The notes beneath the pieces were generated by a model. The model ran no database searches, had not been told where the DNA came from, and worked only from the letters and a program-made list of their open reading frames with translations. From positions 1,178,001-1,242,000 of the forward strand of contig NZ_CP016312.1 in the NCBI RefSeq assembly GCF_001880325.1: DNA of 64,000 bases. The letters run 5' to 3'. The stretch is from Thermus brockianus (lineage in GTDB: Bacteria; Deinococcota; Deinococci; Deinococcales; Thermaceae). Of this stretch, positions 8,879-16,497 are shown piece by piece (within the stretch, counting starts at the first letter, position 1; each line of letters opens with the position of its first letter). The position numbers and the translations under genes are program-made.

Positions 8879-10123
8879 TTAGTCCGCCTTGGCGTCGGGG
8901 AGGAGGGTTTCCGCCTCCCGCACCGCTCGGAAAAGGTAGCCCGAAAGCCCCCAGAAGACCCCAAGCCCTCCGAAGAGGAGGAGCATCAGGGCGATCCCCT
9001 CCCCCTGCCCCCAGCGGGGCCCGAAGACCCGGTCGGCCAGGGGCCCGGAAAGGAGCATGGCCAAGGGGGTGGCCAACCAGGCGATCATGCGCCGGGCGGC
9101 GAAGACCTTGCCCTGGACCTCAAGGGGCACCTTGGCTTGCCAGATGGCCTGGTTGGAGCCGTTGAGGAGAGGGATAAAAAACGCCTCCAGGAAGGCCAGG
9201 GCCGCCCAGGCCCAAGGCCCCTCCACCGCCCCCATGAGGGCCAGGGCCAGGCTGGAGAAGGCCATGCCCAGGAAGACCCCGTGGACGCGCCGCTTGGGGC
9301 CGCCCCAGAGGGAGAGGAAAAGCCCTCCCGCCACCCCGCCCAGGCCCGAGGCGGAGCGCACCAGGGCCAGGGCGCTCTCGGAAAGCCCCGTTTTGGCCAG
9401 GACCATGGCGGGCATTACCGTGGCCGCCAGGGTGGTGAGGAAGTTGACGCCGAAGAACATGAGCTGGAGGCCGAGGAGGGGCGGCCTTTGCAGGATGAAG
9501 CGGAAGCCAAAGAGGGCCTCTCCCAGGAGGGAGGTCTTTTCCTGGGCCTGGGGTTTGGGGTTGGGGATGGGCACGAGGAGGAGGGTGGCCACCGCCGTGG
9601 CGGTGCCCAGAAGGTCCAAGGCGAAGATGCCCTGGAGGCCCAGGGGCTTGAGGAGGGCCGCCGCCAGGACCGGGGCCCCCACCCCGGCCAGGGACTCCGC
9701 CAGGCTCATCATGCCGCTGGCCCGGGCGTAGTCCTTCTTGTCCAACAGGGCGGAAAGGGCGGCGGAGAGGGCGGGCCAGTGCAGGCTGGATAGGGCCCCG
9801 GTGAAGGCGGAGGCCAGGTAAAGGTGCCAGACCTCGAGGCGGCCCAGAAGGGCTAGGAGGAGGAGAGCCCCCGTGGCCACCCCCCCCGCCAGGTCCGAGG
9901 CCAGCATGGCCCATTTCCGGGGATACCGGTCCACCAGGGCCCCCGCCAGGGGGGAGAGGAGGATGAGGGGCAGGAAGTGGAAGAAGCCCAAGAGGGAGAG
10001 CGTGGTGGCGAGGCCCGTCTTCTGGTAGGCGAAAAGGGTGAGGGCGAACCAGGTCATCTCCCGGCCCACCAAGGCCAGGGCCTGGCCCGCCCAGAGGAGG
10101 CGGAAGGCGGCGAAGCCCGCCAT
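8879..10123 (-). CDS. Major facilitator superfamily transporter (MFS_3/enterobactin-exporter type)
   Basis: The 414-aa protein has about twelve hydrophobic segments. The loop between helices 2 and 3 reads PLAGALVDRYPRKWAM, the MFS signature of the EntS/MFS_3 branch, and a related GPLADRVFG repeats in the second half. It is therefore a proton-driven exporter-type carrier; the substrate is not predictable. The gene begins on the base after the aldo/keto reductase stop and ends nine bases before the GlcD-like gene. Confidence 0.9.
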   Translation of the reverse strand: MAGFAAFRLLWAGQALALVGREMTWFALTLFAYQKTGLATTLSLLGFFHFLPLILLSPLAGALVDRYPRKWAMLASDLAGGVATGALLLLALLGRLEVWHLYLASAFTGALSSLHWPALSAALSALLDKKDYARASGMMSLAESLAGVGAPVLAAALLKPLGLQGIFALDLLGTATAVATLLLVPIPNPKPQAQEKTSLLGEALFGFRFILQRPPLLGLQLMFFGVNFLTTLAATVMPAMVLAKTGLSESALALVRSASGLGGVAGGLFLSLWGGPKRRVHGVFLGMAFSSLALALMGAVEGPWAWAALAFLEAFFIPLLNGSNQAIWQAKVPLEVQGKVFAARRMIAWLATPLAMLLSGPLADRVFGPRWGQGEGIALMLLLFGGLGVFWGLSGYLFRAVREAETLLPDAKAD

Positions 10124-11082
10124 CTAAGCCTCGCCCTTCAGGATGGCCTCTATCCGCTCCAAGGCCTCTTGGGGCAGGTCCACCCCGGCCGCCCCCAGGC
10201 TTTCTCGGATCTGCTCGGGCCGGGTAGCCCCGGTGATGGCGCTGGAGATGCCGGGAAGCCGGAGCACCCAGGCCAGGGCCAGCTGGGTACGGGTGAGGCC
10301 GAGCTCTTCCGCCACGGCCTTGAGCTTCAGCACCTTCTTGCGGTTCTCCTCCGTCAGGTAGCGTTCCCGGAACTGGTCGTAGCGGGCGAAGCGGCTACCC
10401 TCGGGAATGCCCTCGTCGTACTTGCCCGTGAGCATCCCCTGGGCCAAGGGGCTCCAAACCACCAGGCCCAGGCCAAACCGCTCGGCCTCGGGCAGAATCT
10501 CGCCTTCCACCCGCTCCCGGTAGAGCATGGAGTACTGGGGCTGTTCCACGATGGGCGGGTGGAGGCCGTTTTCCTTGGCGAAAGCCACCGCCTCGGCGAT
10601 GCGGGCTGCGGGCCACTCGGAGGTGCCCCAGTAGAGGGCGTAGCCCTTCTCCACGATGGTGTGCATGGCGTAGACGATCTCCTCCATGGGCACCTCGGGG
10701 TCGTAGCGGTGGGCGAAGAAGAGGTCCATGTAGTCGGTCTTCAGCCGCTTGAGGCTTTTGGTGATGCTCTCCAGGAGGTGCTTGCGGCTTAGGCCGCGGT
10801 CGTTGGGGTCCTCGGACATGGGCCAGTAGGCCTTGGTGGAGAGGACCAGGGTGTGCCGGGGGAACTCCTGGAGCACCTCCCCATGATCTCCTCCGCCAGG
10901 CCCCGGGCGTAGACGTCGGCGTTGTCAAAGAAGTTTACCCCGCCTTCATAGGCGATTTTCACAATCTCCCGGATCGTCTCCTTGTCCTTGACCACGTCCC
11001 CGAAGGTCACCCAAGCCCCCAGGGAGATCTCGGACACCTTCAGGCCCCACTTGCCCAGTTTCCGGTAGCGCATCTCGCCCAT
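10124..11082 (-). CDS. Aldo/keto reductase (potassium-channel beta-subunit-like), interrupted by a -1 frameshift
   Basis: Two frames join into a 319-aa (beta/alpha)8 NADPH-dependent oxidoreductase. The first has MGEMRYRKLGKWGLKVSEIS and the catalytic Asp/Tyr segment FFDNADVYARGLAEEIMG. The second carries LKTDYMDLFFAHRYD, the GTSEW strand-5 motif, VEQPQYS and the cofactor-binding SAITGATRPEQI. The break lies at the C run 10879-10882, where one extra base gives EIMGEVLQEFPRHTLV. The start at 11080-11082 follows a TAGACT box (plus-strand AGTCTA, 11093-11098) by ten bases, matching other leaderless starts here. The physiological carbonyl substrate is unknown. Confidence 0.88.
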
Positions 11083-11126
11083 GGCAAGAGGCAGTCTACC
11101 CCTTGCCCCCGCGGTTGACCAGCGGG

Positions 11127-11336
11127 TCAGTCCCCTTCCACCTCCAGGACCCCGCCTTCCGCCTGGAAGCCGATCCGCTTGTGGGTGCCGTCGCAGAAGG
11201 GCTTGTTGGCCGAGCCCCCGCAGCGGCAGAGGAAGATCCGGGGCTTTTCCAAAACCTCTTCCTTCTCCCCCAGGCGTATCCGGAAGCGGGCCCCCTCGAG
11301 GCGGATGGGCCCGTTTTCCAGAAACTCCAGCCGCAT
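11127..11336 (-). CDS. CDGSH-type iron-sulfur protein
   Basis: The 69-aa protein contains one complete CDGSH motif, CRCGGSANKPFCDGTH (about residues 37-52), with the three Cys and one His that bind a labile 2Fe-2S cluster in the mitoNEET family. There is no membrane anchor, so it is a small soluble bacterial type suited to electron or cluster transfer. It is transcribed divergently from the ChdC gene 52 bases away and may serve haem or iron metabolism; that link is inference. Confidence 0.88.
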   Translation of the reverse strand: MRLEFLENGPIRLEGARFRIRLGEKEEVLEKPRIFLCRCGGSANKPFCDGTHKRIGFQAEGGVLEVEGD

Positions 11337-11375
11337 GCCTCCATGCTACCCGAGGTTTCCCGAGGCCAGCGTGGG

Positions 11376-11381
11376 TATAGT
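11376..11381 (+). promoter_or_regulatory. -10 box of a leaderless promoter for chdC
   Basis: TATAGT is followed by seven bases (gggaggc) and then the ATG. This spacing puts the transcription start at or next to the start codon. Confidence 0.5.
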
Positions 11382-11388
11382 GGGAGGC

Positions 11389-12141
11389 ATGGAAGGCCAC
11401 GTACCCGAGCCCACCTTTACCCTCGAGGGCTGGCACGTCCTGCACGATTTCCGCCACCTGGACTTTGGGGCCTGGCTGGGCGCACCCCAGGAGGAGCGGC
11501 TCGCCGCCTGGGAGGAGCTAAAGGCCATCCTCGCCGAGTGGAGGGCGGTGGAGGCCGAGGGGAAGGGCAGTTACGGCGTCTACCAGGTGGTGACCGCCAA
11601 GGCGGACCTCCTTTTCCTAAACCTAAGGGAGAGCCTGGACGCCCTTTTGGCCGTGGAGGAACGCTTAAACAAAAGCCGCTTTGCCCGCTACCTCCGCCCC
11701 GCCTACGGCTTTTACTCCGTGGTGGAGCTGGGGAGCCAGACCGGCCCCCTGGACCCCGAGGCCCCCTACGTCAAGCCCCGCCTCACCCCTAGGGTGCCCA
11801 AGGGGGGCTACGTCTGCTTCTACCCCATGAACAAGCGCCGCCAGGGGCAGGACAACTGGTACATGCTCCCCGCCCGGGAAAGGGCTTCCCTCATGAAGGC
11901 CCACGGGGAGACGGGGAGGAAGTACCAGGGGAAGGTGATGCAGGTGATCAGCGGGGCCCAGGGCTTGGACGACTGGGAGTGGGGCGTGGACCTCTTCAGC
12001 GAGGACCCCATCCAGTTCAAGAAGATCGTCTACGAGATGCGCTTTGACGAGGTTTCCGCCCGCTTTGGCGAGTTCGGGCCCTTCTACGTGGGCAGGTACC
12101 TCCCGGAGGAGGCCCTCGCCCGCTACCTGGAGGTGGGCTAG
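11389..12141 (+). CDS. hemQ: Coproheme decarboxylase (chlorite dismutase family, HemQ/ChdC)
   Basis: This 250-aa enzyme removes two propionates from coproheme III to give haem b, the last step of the coproporphyrin-dependent pathway. The family core MQVISGAQGLDDWEWGVDLF contains the region of the proximal haem ligand, and QFKKIVYEMRFDEVSARFGEFG follows, as in Firmicute and Thermus ChdC proteins. The ATG at 11389 is chosen because a TATAGT box ends eight bases upstream; longer in-frame versions would run into the divergent CDGSH gene. A half-size homologue begins on the next base after the stop. Confidence 0.95.
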   Translation: MEGHVPEPTFTLEGWHVLHDFRHLDFGAWLGAPQEERLAAWEELKAILAEWRAVEAEGKGSYGVYQVVTAKADLLFLNLRESLDALLAVEERLNKSRFARYLRPAYGFYSVVELGSQTGPLDPEAPYVKPRLTPRVPKGGYVCFYPMNKRRQGQDNWYMLPARERASLMKAHGETGRKYQGKVMQVISGAQGLDDWEWGVDLFSEDPIQFKKIVYEMRFDEVSARFGEFGPFYVGRYLPEEALARYLEVG

Positions 12142-12627
12142 ATGGTATGGGGCTTCGCCCTCTTCCGCCTCCTCCCCGAGTTCCGCCGCCTGGAGGCGGA
12201 GCACCAGGAGCACCTCAAGGAGGAGTTCGCCGCCCTGCTCGCCCGCTGGCAGGAGCGGGAGGGGTTTTTGGCCGTGTATAGCCTGGTAGGGCTGGCGGCG
12301 GAGGCGGACCTCCTCCTCTGGCAGGGGGCGGAAAGCCCCAAGGCCCTCCAGGCCTTCCGCCGCGAGGCCAACCGCACCCGCTTCCTGGGCTATTTGGAGC
12401 CCACGGGGCTCTACCTGGACCGGGGGGAAGGGCTGCCCCAAGGGGAGGCCTTGGCCCTCTTTCCCTATGGCCTCGAGGCCGCCCTTCCCGAGGGGCTTCG
12501 GGTTTTGCGGGGAGAGAACCTCCTGGCCCTGGAAGGCCCCTTGGAAGCCCTTTTGTCCTTGGTTTTGAGGGAAGGGGGGTACCTGGGCGTGCGCCGTACC
12601 CCCAGGGAGGCCTTGGACGAGCTATAG
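12142..12627 (+). CDS. Truncated chlorite dismutase-like protein, tandem to ChdC
   Basis: This 161-aa protein starts on the base after the hemQ stop. Part of it aligns by eye with ChdC: LVGLAAEADLLLW against VVTAKADLLFLN, and ANRTRFLGYLEPTGLYL against LNKSRFARYLRPAYGFY. It therefore looks like the N-terminal half of the chlorite dismutase fold. Nothing in it matches the C-terminal haem-ligand block of ChdC, so it probably cannot bind haem in the usual way. The rest, Leu/Glu/Gly-rich, is unassigned. It may partner ChdC or be a decayed duplicate, but the frame is fully open. Confidence 0.7.
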   Translation: MVWGFALFRLLPEFRRLEAEHQEHLKEEFAALLARWQEREGFLAVYSLVGLAAEADLLLWQGAESPKALQAFRREANRTRFLGYLEPTGLYLDRGEGLPQGEALALFPYGLEAALPEGLRVLRGENLLALEGPLEALLSLVLREGGYLGVRRTPREALDEL

Positions 12628-13236
12628 GGCCGCCCAAAGGGCCAGGCCCCCAAAGAGGAGGAGGCCCAAAAGGAGGGTGAGGAGGGCCGCCTTCCGGGTC
12701 TTGCGGAAGAAAAGGCTCAGGAGAAGGCCGGTCAGGCTCACCAGGGCCAGGAAGAGGGCGGAAAGGTCCAGGACCCACCGCCAGGCCCCCGGGGTGTCCC
12801 GCCCCTTGTGGAGGTCGTTTAGAGCCGCCACCAGGCCGGCTTCCGTGACGCTTAGGGTGTAGGCGCCGGTCTTCAGGTCCACCTGGGCATCGGCCCCGTA
12901 GCCGGGGGCCCGGAAGGAAAGCCAGGCCATCCCCCCGCTTTCCCCGTGGTCCGCCACCCGCCCCCTAAGCCCCAAGGCCCTCAGGTCCTCGGCCAAAAGG
13001 AGCCAGTCCACGCCTTCCCCTTGGAGGTAGGGGGCGTGGGGGAGGGTGCCGGAAGCCTTTTGCACCCGCCCTTCCCCGAACCACTCGGGGTGGTTCAGGG
13101 TGAGGCCGGTCACGGCGAAGAAGAGGATGGAGAGGAAGGCCAGGAGGGAAAGGTAGAGGTGGAGGGTCCGGGCCCAGGCGTAAAGCCGGGCCCGTAAGGG
13201 GTTCGCCCCGCTTCTAGGCCTTCCGGCCGTAGTCAA
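12622..13236 (-). CDS. PepSY-associated transmembrane protein
   Basis: The 204-aa protein has an N-terminal helix with a His pair (RTLHLYLSLLAFLSILFFAVTGLTLNHPEWF), a PepSY-like extracytoplasmic domain with a HKG segment (LNDLHKGRD), and C-terminal helices from about residue 155. The HLYLSLL...TGLTLNHP arrangement is typical of PepSY_TM proteins, in which histidines may bind haem in flavin or iron reductase systems. It is third after an ApbE-type and a DUF2271 gene with overlapping ends. The start is taken as a TTG inside the preceding gene's end; no better start exists before the first helix. Confidence 0.8.
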   Translation of the reverse strand: MTTAGRPRSGANPLRARLYAWARTLHLYLSLLAFLSILFFAVTGLTLNHPEWFGEGRVQKASGTLPHAPYLQGEGVDWLLLAEDLRALGLRGRVADHGESGGMAWLSFRAPGYGADAQVDLKTGAYTLSVTEAGLVAALNDLHKGRDTPGAWRWVLDLSALFLALVSLTGLLLSLFFRKTRKAALLTLLLGLLLFGGLALWAAL

Positions 13237-13753
13237 GGCGCACCTCCCTCAGTTCCCCGTTGAGGGGGTAGGTTTGCTGGAAAGGCTTGTCGGCGAGCTC
13301 CACCTTCTCCCGGAAAAGCTCGTAGGGCCCGTGCTCCCGGGCGTACTCCACGCAGATGGAGTAGGTTCCCTGGGCCACGGTGCGGCCCCCCTCGTCCTTC
13401 CCGTCCCAGGCCAGGGTGTAGCGCCCCGGGGGACGGGTGGGGCCGGAGAGGGTGCGCATGCGGGCGGGGTCGCCCAGGGCAAAGTAGCGCCGAAGCTCGT
13501 TCCACCACCTCTCCCCCTTGCCGGGCATCAGGAAAAGCCCCAGGGTGCGCACCAGGTGGCCCCGCTCGTCCTCCACGTACACCGCCACGTAGGGGGCGCG
13601 GTAGCGGAAGCCCCCGCCCTCGTAGGCGAAGCTCACCCGAAGCTCCATCCCTTGAGGCCAGGGCTTCCCCTGGGCCCGGACCATCCCTAAGGCCAAAACC
13701 CCACCCAAAACCCGCCTGAAAAAGCTCCTCCGGCTATAGTAGCGCTTGAGCAT
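13214..13753 (-). CDS. DUF2271 domain secreted protein
   Basis: The 179-aa product begins with a twin-arginine-like export signal (SRRSFFRRVLGGVLALGMVRA) and continues as a beta-rich domain with RAPYVAVYVEDERGHLVRTL and TPPGRYTLAWDGKDEGGR-type strands, matching DUF2271. The family has no assigned reaction but commonly sits with ApbE and PepSY proteins. Here it overlaps the apbE-like gene by about 20 bases and the PepSY gene by about 23, so the three are translationally coupled. A role in periplasmic flavin-dependent electron transfer is inferred from context. Confidence 0.8.
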   Translation of the reverse strand: MLKRYYSRRSFFRRVLGGVLALGMVRAQGKPWPQGMELRVSFAYEGGGFRYRAPYVAVYVEDERGHLVRTLGLFLMPGKGERWWNELRRYFALGDPARMRTLSGPTRPPGRYTLAWDGKDEGGRTVAQGTYSICVEYAREHGPYELFREKVELADKPFQQTYPLNGELREVRLDYGRKA

Positions 13754-14519
13754 CCTTCCCTCCCTCTGGGCCGGTTACGGGGCCTTCCCCGGTGAGGAGC
13801 ACCCCTCGGGCCTGGAAGCGGGCGAGGACCGGGAAAGCCTCCCGTCCCAGGACGAAAAGGGCCTTGGCAAGCCCGTCCGCCAGGCAAGCGGAGGGGGCCA
13901 GGACCGTGGCCTGGAGCCCGGAGGCGGGCCTCCCCGTGCGGGGGTCCAGGAGGTGGGCCCCCTTGTGGCGCACGCCGCTTGTGGCCACCCCGCCTTGGGC
14001 GAGGGGGAGGCGGAAAGCGGGCGGGGCGTTGTCGGGGCCTAAGGGGTCTTCCACCAGGACCACCGCTTCCCCTCTCCCCCGGCGGGCCAGGTCCCCGCCC
14101 AGGTTCACCAAGGCCGCCCGGGCCCCCGCTTTCAGGGCCGCCTCCGCCGCCTTGTCGGCGATGTAGCCCTTGGCGAGGCCGTCCAGGTCTAAGGGGGCGA
14201 GGACCTCCACCGCCTCGCCCAGGAAGCGCAGGGCCTCGCCCCCGTGGCGGGGGGCGGGGTGGAAGGCGCCCCCTGTGGCCTCTTGGAGATGGTGGGCCAG
14301 GAGGAGGACCTCCCGCATCTCGGGGCTGGGCCTGCCCCCGCCCTGGCGCACCAAAAGGGTGAGTTCGCTTTCCCGGTGGCGGCTGAAGATCCCTTCCAGG
14401 CGGCGCACCTCCCTGAGGATGGCCGTAAAGGCCCTTTCCCTAAGGAACCAGGGGGCTTCCAGTTGCACCTCTAAGAAGCTTCCCAAGACCCCTTCCCACC
14501 TGGCCCCGTACCGGCCCAT
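13734..14519 (-). CDS. apbE: FAD:protein FMN transferase (ApbE family)
   Basis: The 261-aa protein transfers FMN from FAD to a Thr of target proteins. Family marks are the DLDGLAKGYIADKA segment, LVNLGGDLA, GVATSGV with the following HLLDPRTGRPA, and the metal-binding ADGLAKALFVLG near the C-terminus. No clear signal peptide is seen, so its location is uncertain. It heads a three-gene minus-strand group with DUF2271 and PepSY-TM proteins. No obvious flavinylation acceptor (S/T-G-A-T type) is encoded nearby. Confidence 0.9.
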   Translation of the reverse strand: MGRYGARWEGVLGSFLEVQLEAPWFLRERAFTAILREVRRLEGIFSRHRESELTLLVRQGGGRPSPEMREVLLLAHHLQEATGGAFHPAPRHGGEALRFLGEAVEVLAPLDLDGLAKGYIADKAAEAALKAGARAALVNLGGDLARRGRGEAVVLVEDPLGPDNAPPAFRLPLAQGGVATSGVRHKGAHLLDPRTGRPASGLQATVLAPSACLADGLAKALFVLGREAFPVLARFQARGVLLTGEGPVTGPEGGKDAQALL

Positions 14520-14580
14520 GCCCTAAAGGGTAGGAGTGGGCGGTTAGGCGGGCGTTAACCTTCGGGGCCCGGCCTTGCGG

Positions 14581-14613
14581 GGTAACCCCCGGCTAACCCC
14601 TTTGGGCCATACT
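14581..14613 (+). promoter_or_regulatory. Promoter with tandem 10-bp repeats before the response-regulator gene
   Basis: GGTAACCCCC (14581-14590) and GGCTAACCCC (14591-14600) are adjacent direct repeats in the usual -35 zone. A CATACT -10 box (14608-14613) lies six bases before the GTG start. A further GTTAACC is at 14554-14560. Ten- to eleven-base direct repeats are the normal target of OmpR/PhoB-type regulators, so autoregulation is likely. Confidence 0.5.
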
Positions 14614-14619
14614 GGGGGC

Positions 14620-15279
14620 GTGCAGGTGCTCCTCTTGGAGGACGAGCCCCACCTGGGCCGGGCGGTGGCGGGGGCCTTGGCCGCCCAGGGGTATGGGGTG
14701 CGTTGGGCCAGGGGCCTCGAGGAGGCCCGGGGGGCCTTCTTGGAACTGGAGCCCGACCTCATGGTTCTGGACGTGCGCCTGCCCGAGGACCCCGATGGGG
14801 GCTTCCGCTTTGCGGAGGAGGTGCGGGAGGCGGGCTACAAGGGGCCCATTCTCTTCCTCACCGCCCGGGATGCCTTAGGGGACCGCATCCAGGGCCTGGA
14901 TCTAGGGGGGGACGATTACCTGGTGAAGCCCTTCCACCTAGAGGAGCTCCTCGCCCGGGTGCGGGCCCTGTTGCGCCGGGTTTCCGAGGTGAAGGAAAGC
15001 CGGGTGCGCCTGGGGGGCTTGGAGGTGGACCTGGCGGGGCGGGCGGTCTTTTGGGAGGGCAGGCGGGTGGACCTATCCCTGAAGGAGTTCGCCCTTTTGG
15101 AGCTTTTCCTCCTCCATCCGAGCCGGGTCTTCTCCCCGGAGGAGGTGGCGGAGAGGGTGTTTGGGGATGGGGAAAAGGTGGGGGCGGTAAAGGTCTACGT
15201 GCACTACCTGCGGCAGAAGCTCTACCCTGGGGTGGTGCGCACCGTGCCCGGGGGGTACCGGCTTGGGGATGAGCCTTAG
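14620..15279 (+). CDS. OmpR/PhoB-family response regulator
   Basis: The 219-aa two-domain regulator has an N-terminal receiver with acidic pair ED (LLLEDEPHLG), phosphoacceptor Asp in LMVLDVRLPED, the switch Thr in LFLTARDA and Lys in LVKPFH. The C-terminal winged helix has LSLKEFALLELFLLHPSRVFS and ends VYVHYLRQKL...RTVPGGYRL. The GTG at 14620 is chosen because the receiver fold begins at once and a -10 box ends six bases upstream. It overlaps the histidine kinase gene and probably controls the efflux operon that follows. Confidence 0.94.
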   Translation: MQVLLLEDEPHLGRAVAGALAAQGYGVRWARGLEEARGAFLELEPDLMVLDVRLPEDPDGGFRFAEEVREAGYKGPILFLTARDALGDRIQGLDLGGDDYLVKPFHLEELLARVRALLRRVSEVKESRVRLGGLEVDLAGRAVFWEGRRVDLSLKEFALLELFLLHPSRVFSPEEVAERVFGDGEKVGAVKVYVHYLRQKLYPGVVRTVPGGYRLGDEP

Positions 15280-16471
15280 GACCCGGCTTGCCCTCTTCTT
15301 CGCCCTGGCCATCGGGCTTGCCCTTCTCTTCCAGGGGGCCCTGAGCTACCTGGCCTTTAAGCGCCTGGTGGAGGCGGATTTGGACCAGTCCCTCCTCTTC
15401 TACGTCCAGGCCCTGGCGGAGGGCCGGCGGCCCCCAAGGGGGGAGTTCGCCTTCCGCCTGGTGCAAGGGGAAGCCCGGCAAGCGAGCGCCAACTTCCCCG
15501 ATCTCCCCGAGCTTCCCCCAGGAGCCTACTGGCGGGAGGGTTGGCGGGTTCTGGTCCTGGAGGTCCCAGGGGGGACCCTCGCGGTGGCCCGCTACGACCC
15601 GGGGGCTGCCTTCGCCCTAAGCCGCTTCCGCCTGGCCCTTTTCGGGGTGGGGGGGCTCCTTACCCTCCTTTTCGCCCTGCTGGCGGGGGGCCTGGCGGGG
15701 GCTGCCCTGAGGCCCCTGGCCCGGCTCACGGGGGTGGCAAGGCGGGTGGCGGATTCCCAGGACCTCTCCCTGCGGGTGGTCCCCGAGGGCGGGGGGGAGC
15801 TTAAGGCTTTGGCCGAGGCCTTCAACCACATGCTGGAGCGCCTCGAGGCCTTCCTGGACCGGGAAAGGCGCTTCACCCGGGACGCCGCCCACGAGCTCAG
15901 GACCCCCGTGGCCGCCGCCCTCGCCCAGGTGGAGGCGGCGGAGAAGGGCTACCTTTCCCAAGAGGAGGTCCTCCCCGCGGTCAAGGAGGAGCTTCTCCGC
16001 ATGAAGCGCCTGGTGGAGGCCCTGCTCATCCTCGCCCGGGAAGGGCGGGTAGAGCGGGTGGGGCTGGACCTGGCCGCTCTGGCGCGGGAAGAGGCGGAGG
16101 CCTTCGGCGTGCCCTACGAGGGGCCGGAAAGCCTGCCCTACCGGGGCAACCCCCTCCTCCTCGCCCAGGCCCTGAGGAACCTCTTGCAAAACGCCCTCCT
16201 CCACGGGGAGGGGAAGGGGGTGCGGGTGGTCTTGGAGGTGGCGGGGAAGGAGGCCTTCCTGGGGGTGGTGGACCAGGGCCCGGGGATGCCGGAGGAGGCC
16301 CTGAAGGAGGCAGGCCGCCCCTTTTTTAGGGCCTCGAGGGCCCCCGGGGAGGGCCTGGGCCTTTCCGTGGCCCAAAAGGTGGCGGAGGCCCACGGGGGGA
16401 GGCTGGAACTCCTTCCCAATACCCCTTCGGGCCTCCGGGCCCGGTTGGTCCTCTCCCTAACTGCGGACTAA
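15269..16471 (+). CDS. Sensor histidine kinase
   Basis: The 400-aa kinase has two membrane helices (about 8-30 and 125-150) around a roughly 90-aa extracytoplasmic sensor, then a HAMP linker (LRPLARLTGVARRVAD), the H-box DAAHELRTPVAAAL with the phosphorylated His, the N-box NLLQNALLHG, the G1 box DQGPGMP and the G2 box GEGLGLSVAQKVAEAHGG. Start ATG 15269 overlaps the regulator gene by 11 bases. The efflux operon starts 26 bases after its stop, so the signal may be an exported or envelope-stress compound. Confidence 0.94.
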   Translation: MSLRTRLALFFALAIGLALLFQGALSYLAFKRLVEADLDQSLLFYVQALAEGRRPPRGEFAFRLVQGEARQASANFPDLPELPPGAYWREGWRVLVLEVPGGTLAVARYDPGAAFALSRFRLALFGVGGLLTLLFALLAGGLAGAALRPLARLTGVARRVADSQDLSLRVVPEGGGELKALAEAFNHMLERLEAFLDRERRFTRDAAHELRTPVAAALAQVEAAEKGYLSQEEVLPAVKEELLRMKRLVEALLILAREGRVERVGLDLAALAREEAEAFGVPYEGPESLPYRGNPLLLAQALRNLLQNALLHGEGKGVRVVLEVAGKEAFLGVVDQGPGMPEEALKEAGRPFFRASRAPGEGLGLSVAQKVAEAHGGRLELLPNTPSGLRARLVLSLTAD

Positions 16472-16497
16472 CCTCAGGACGCTAGTTTGGGCTTGGG

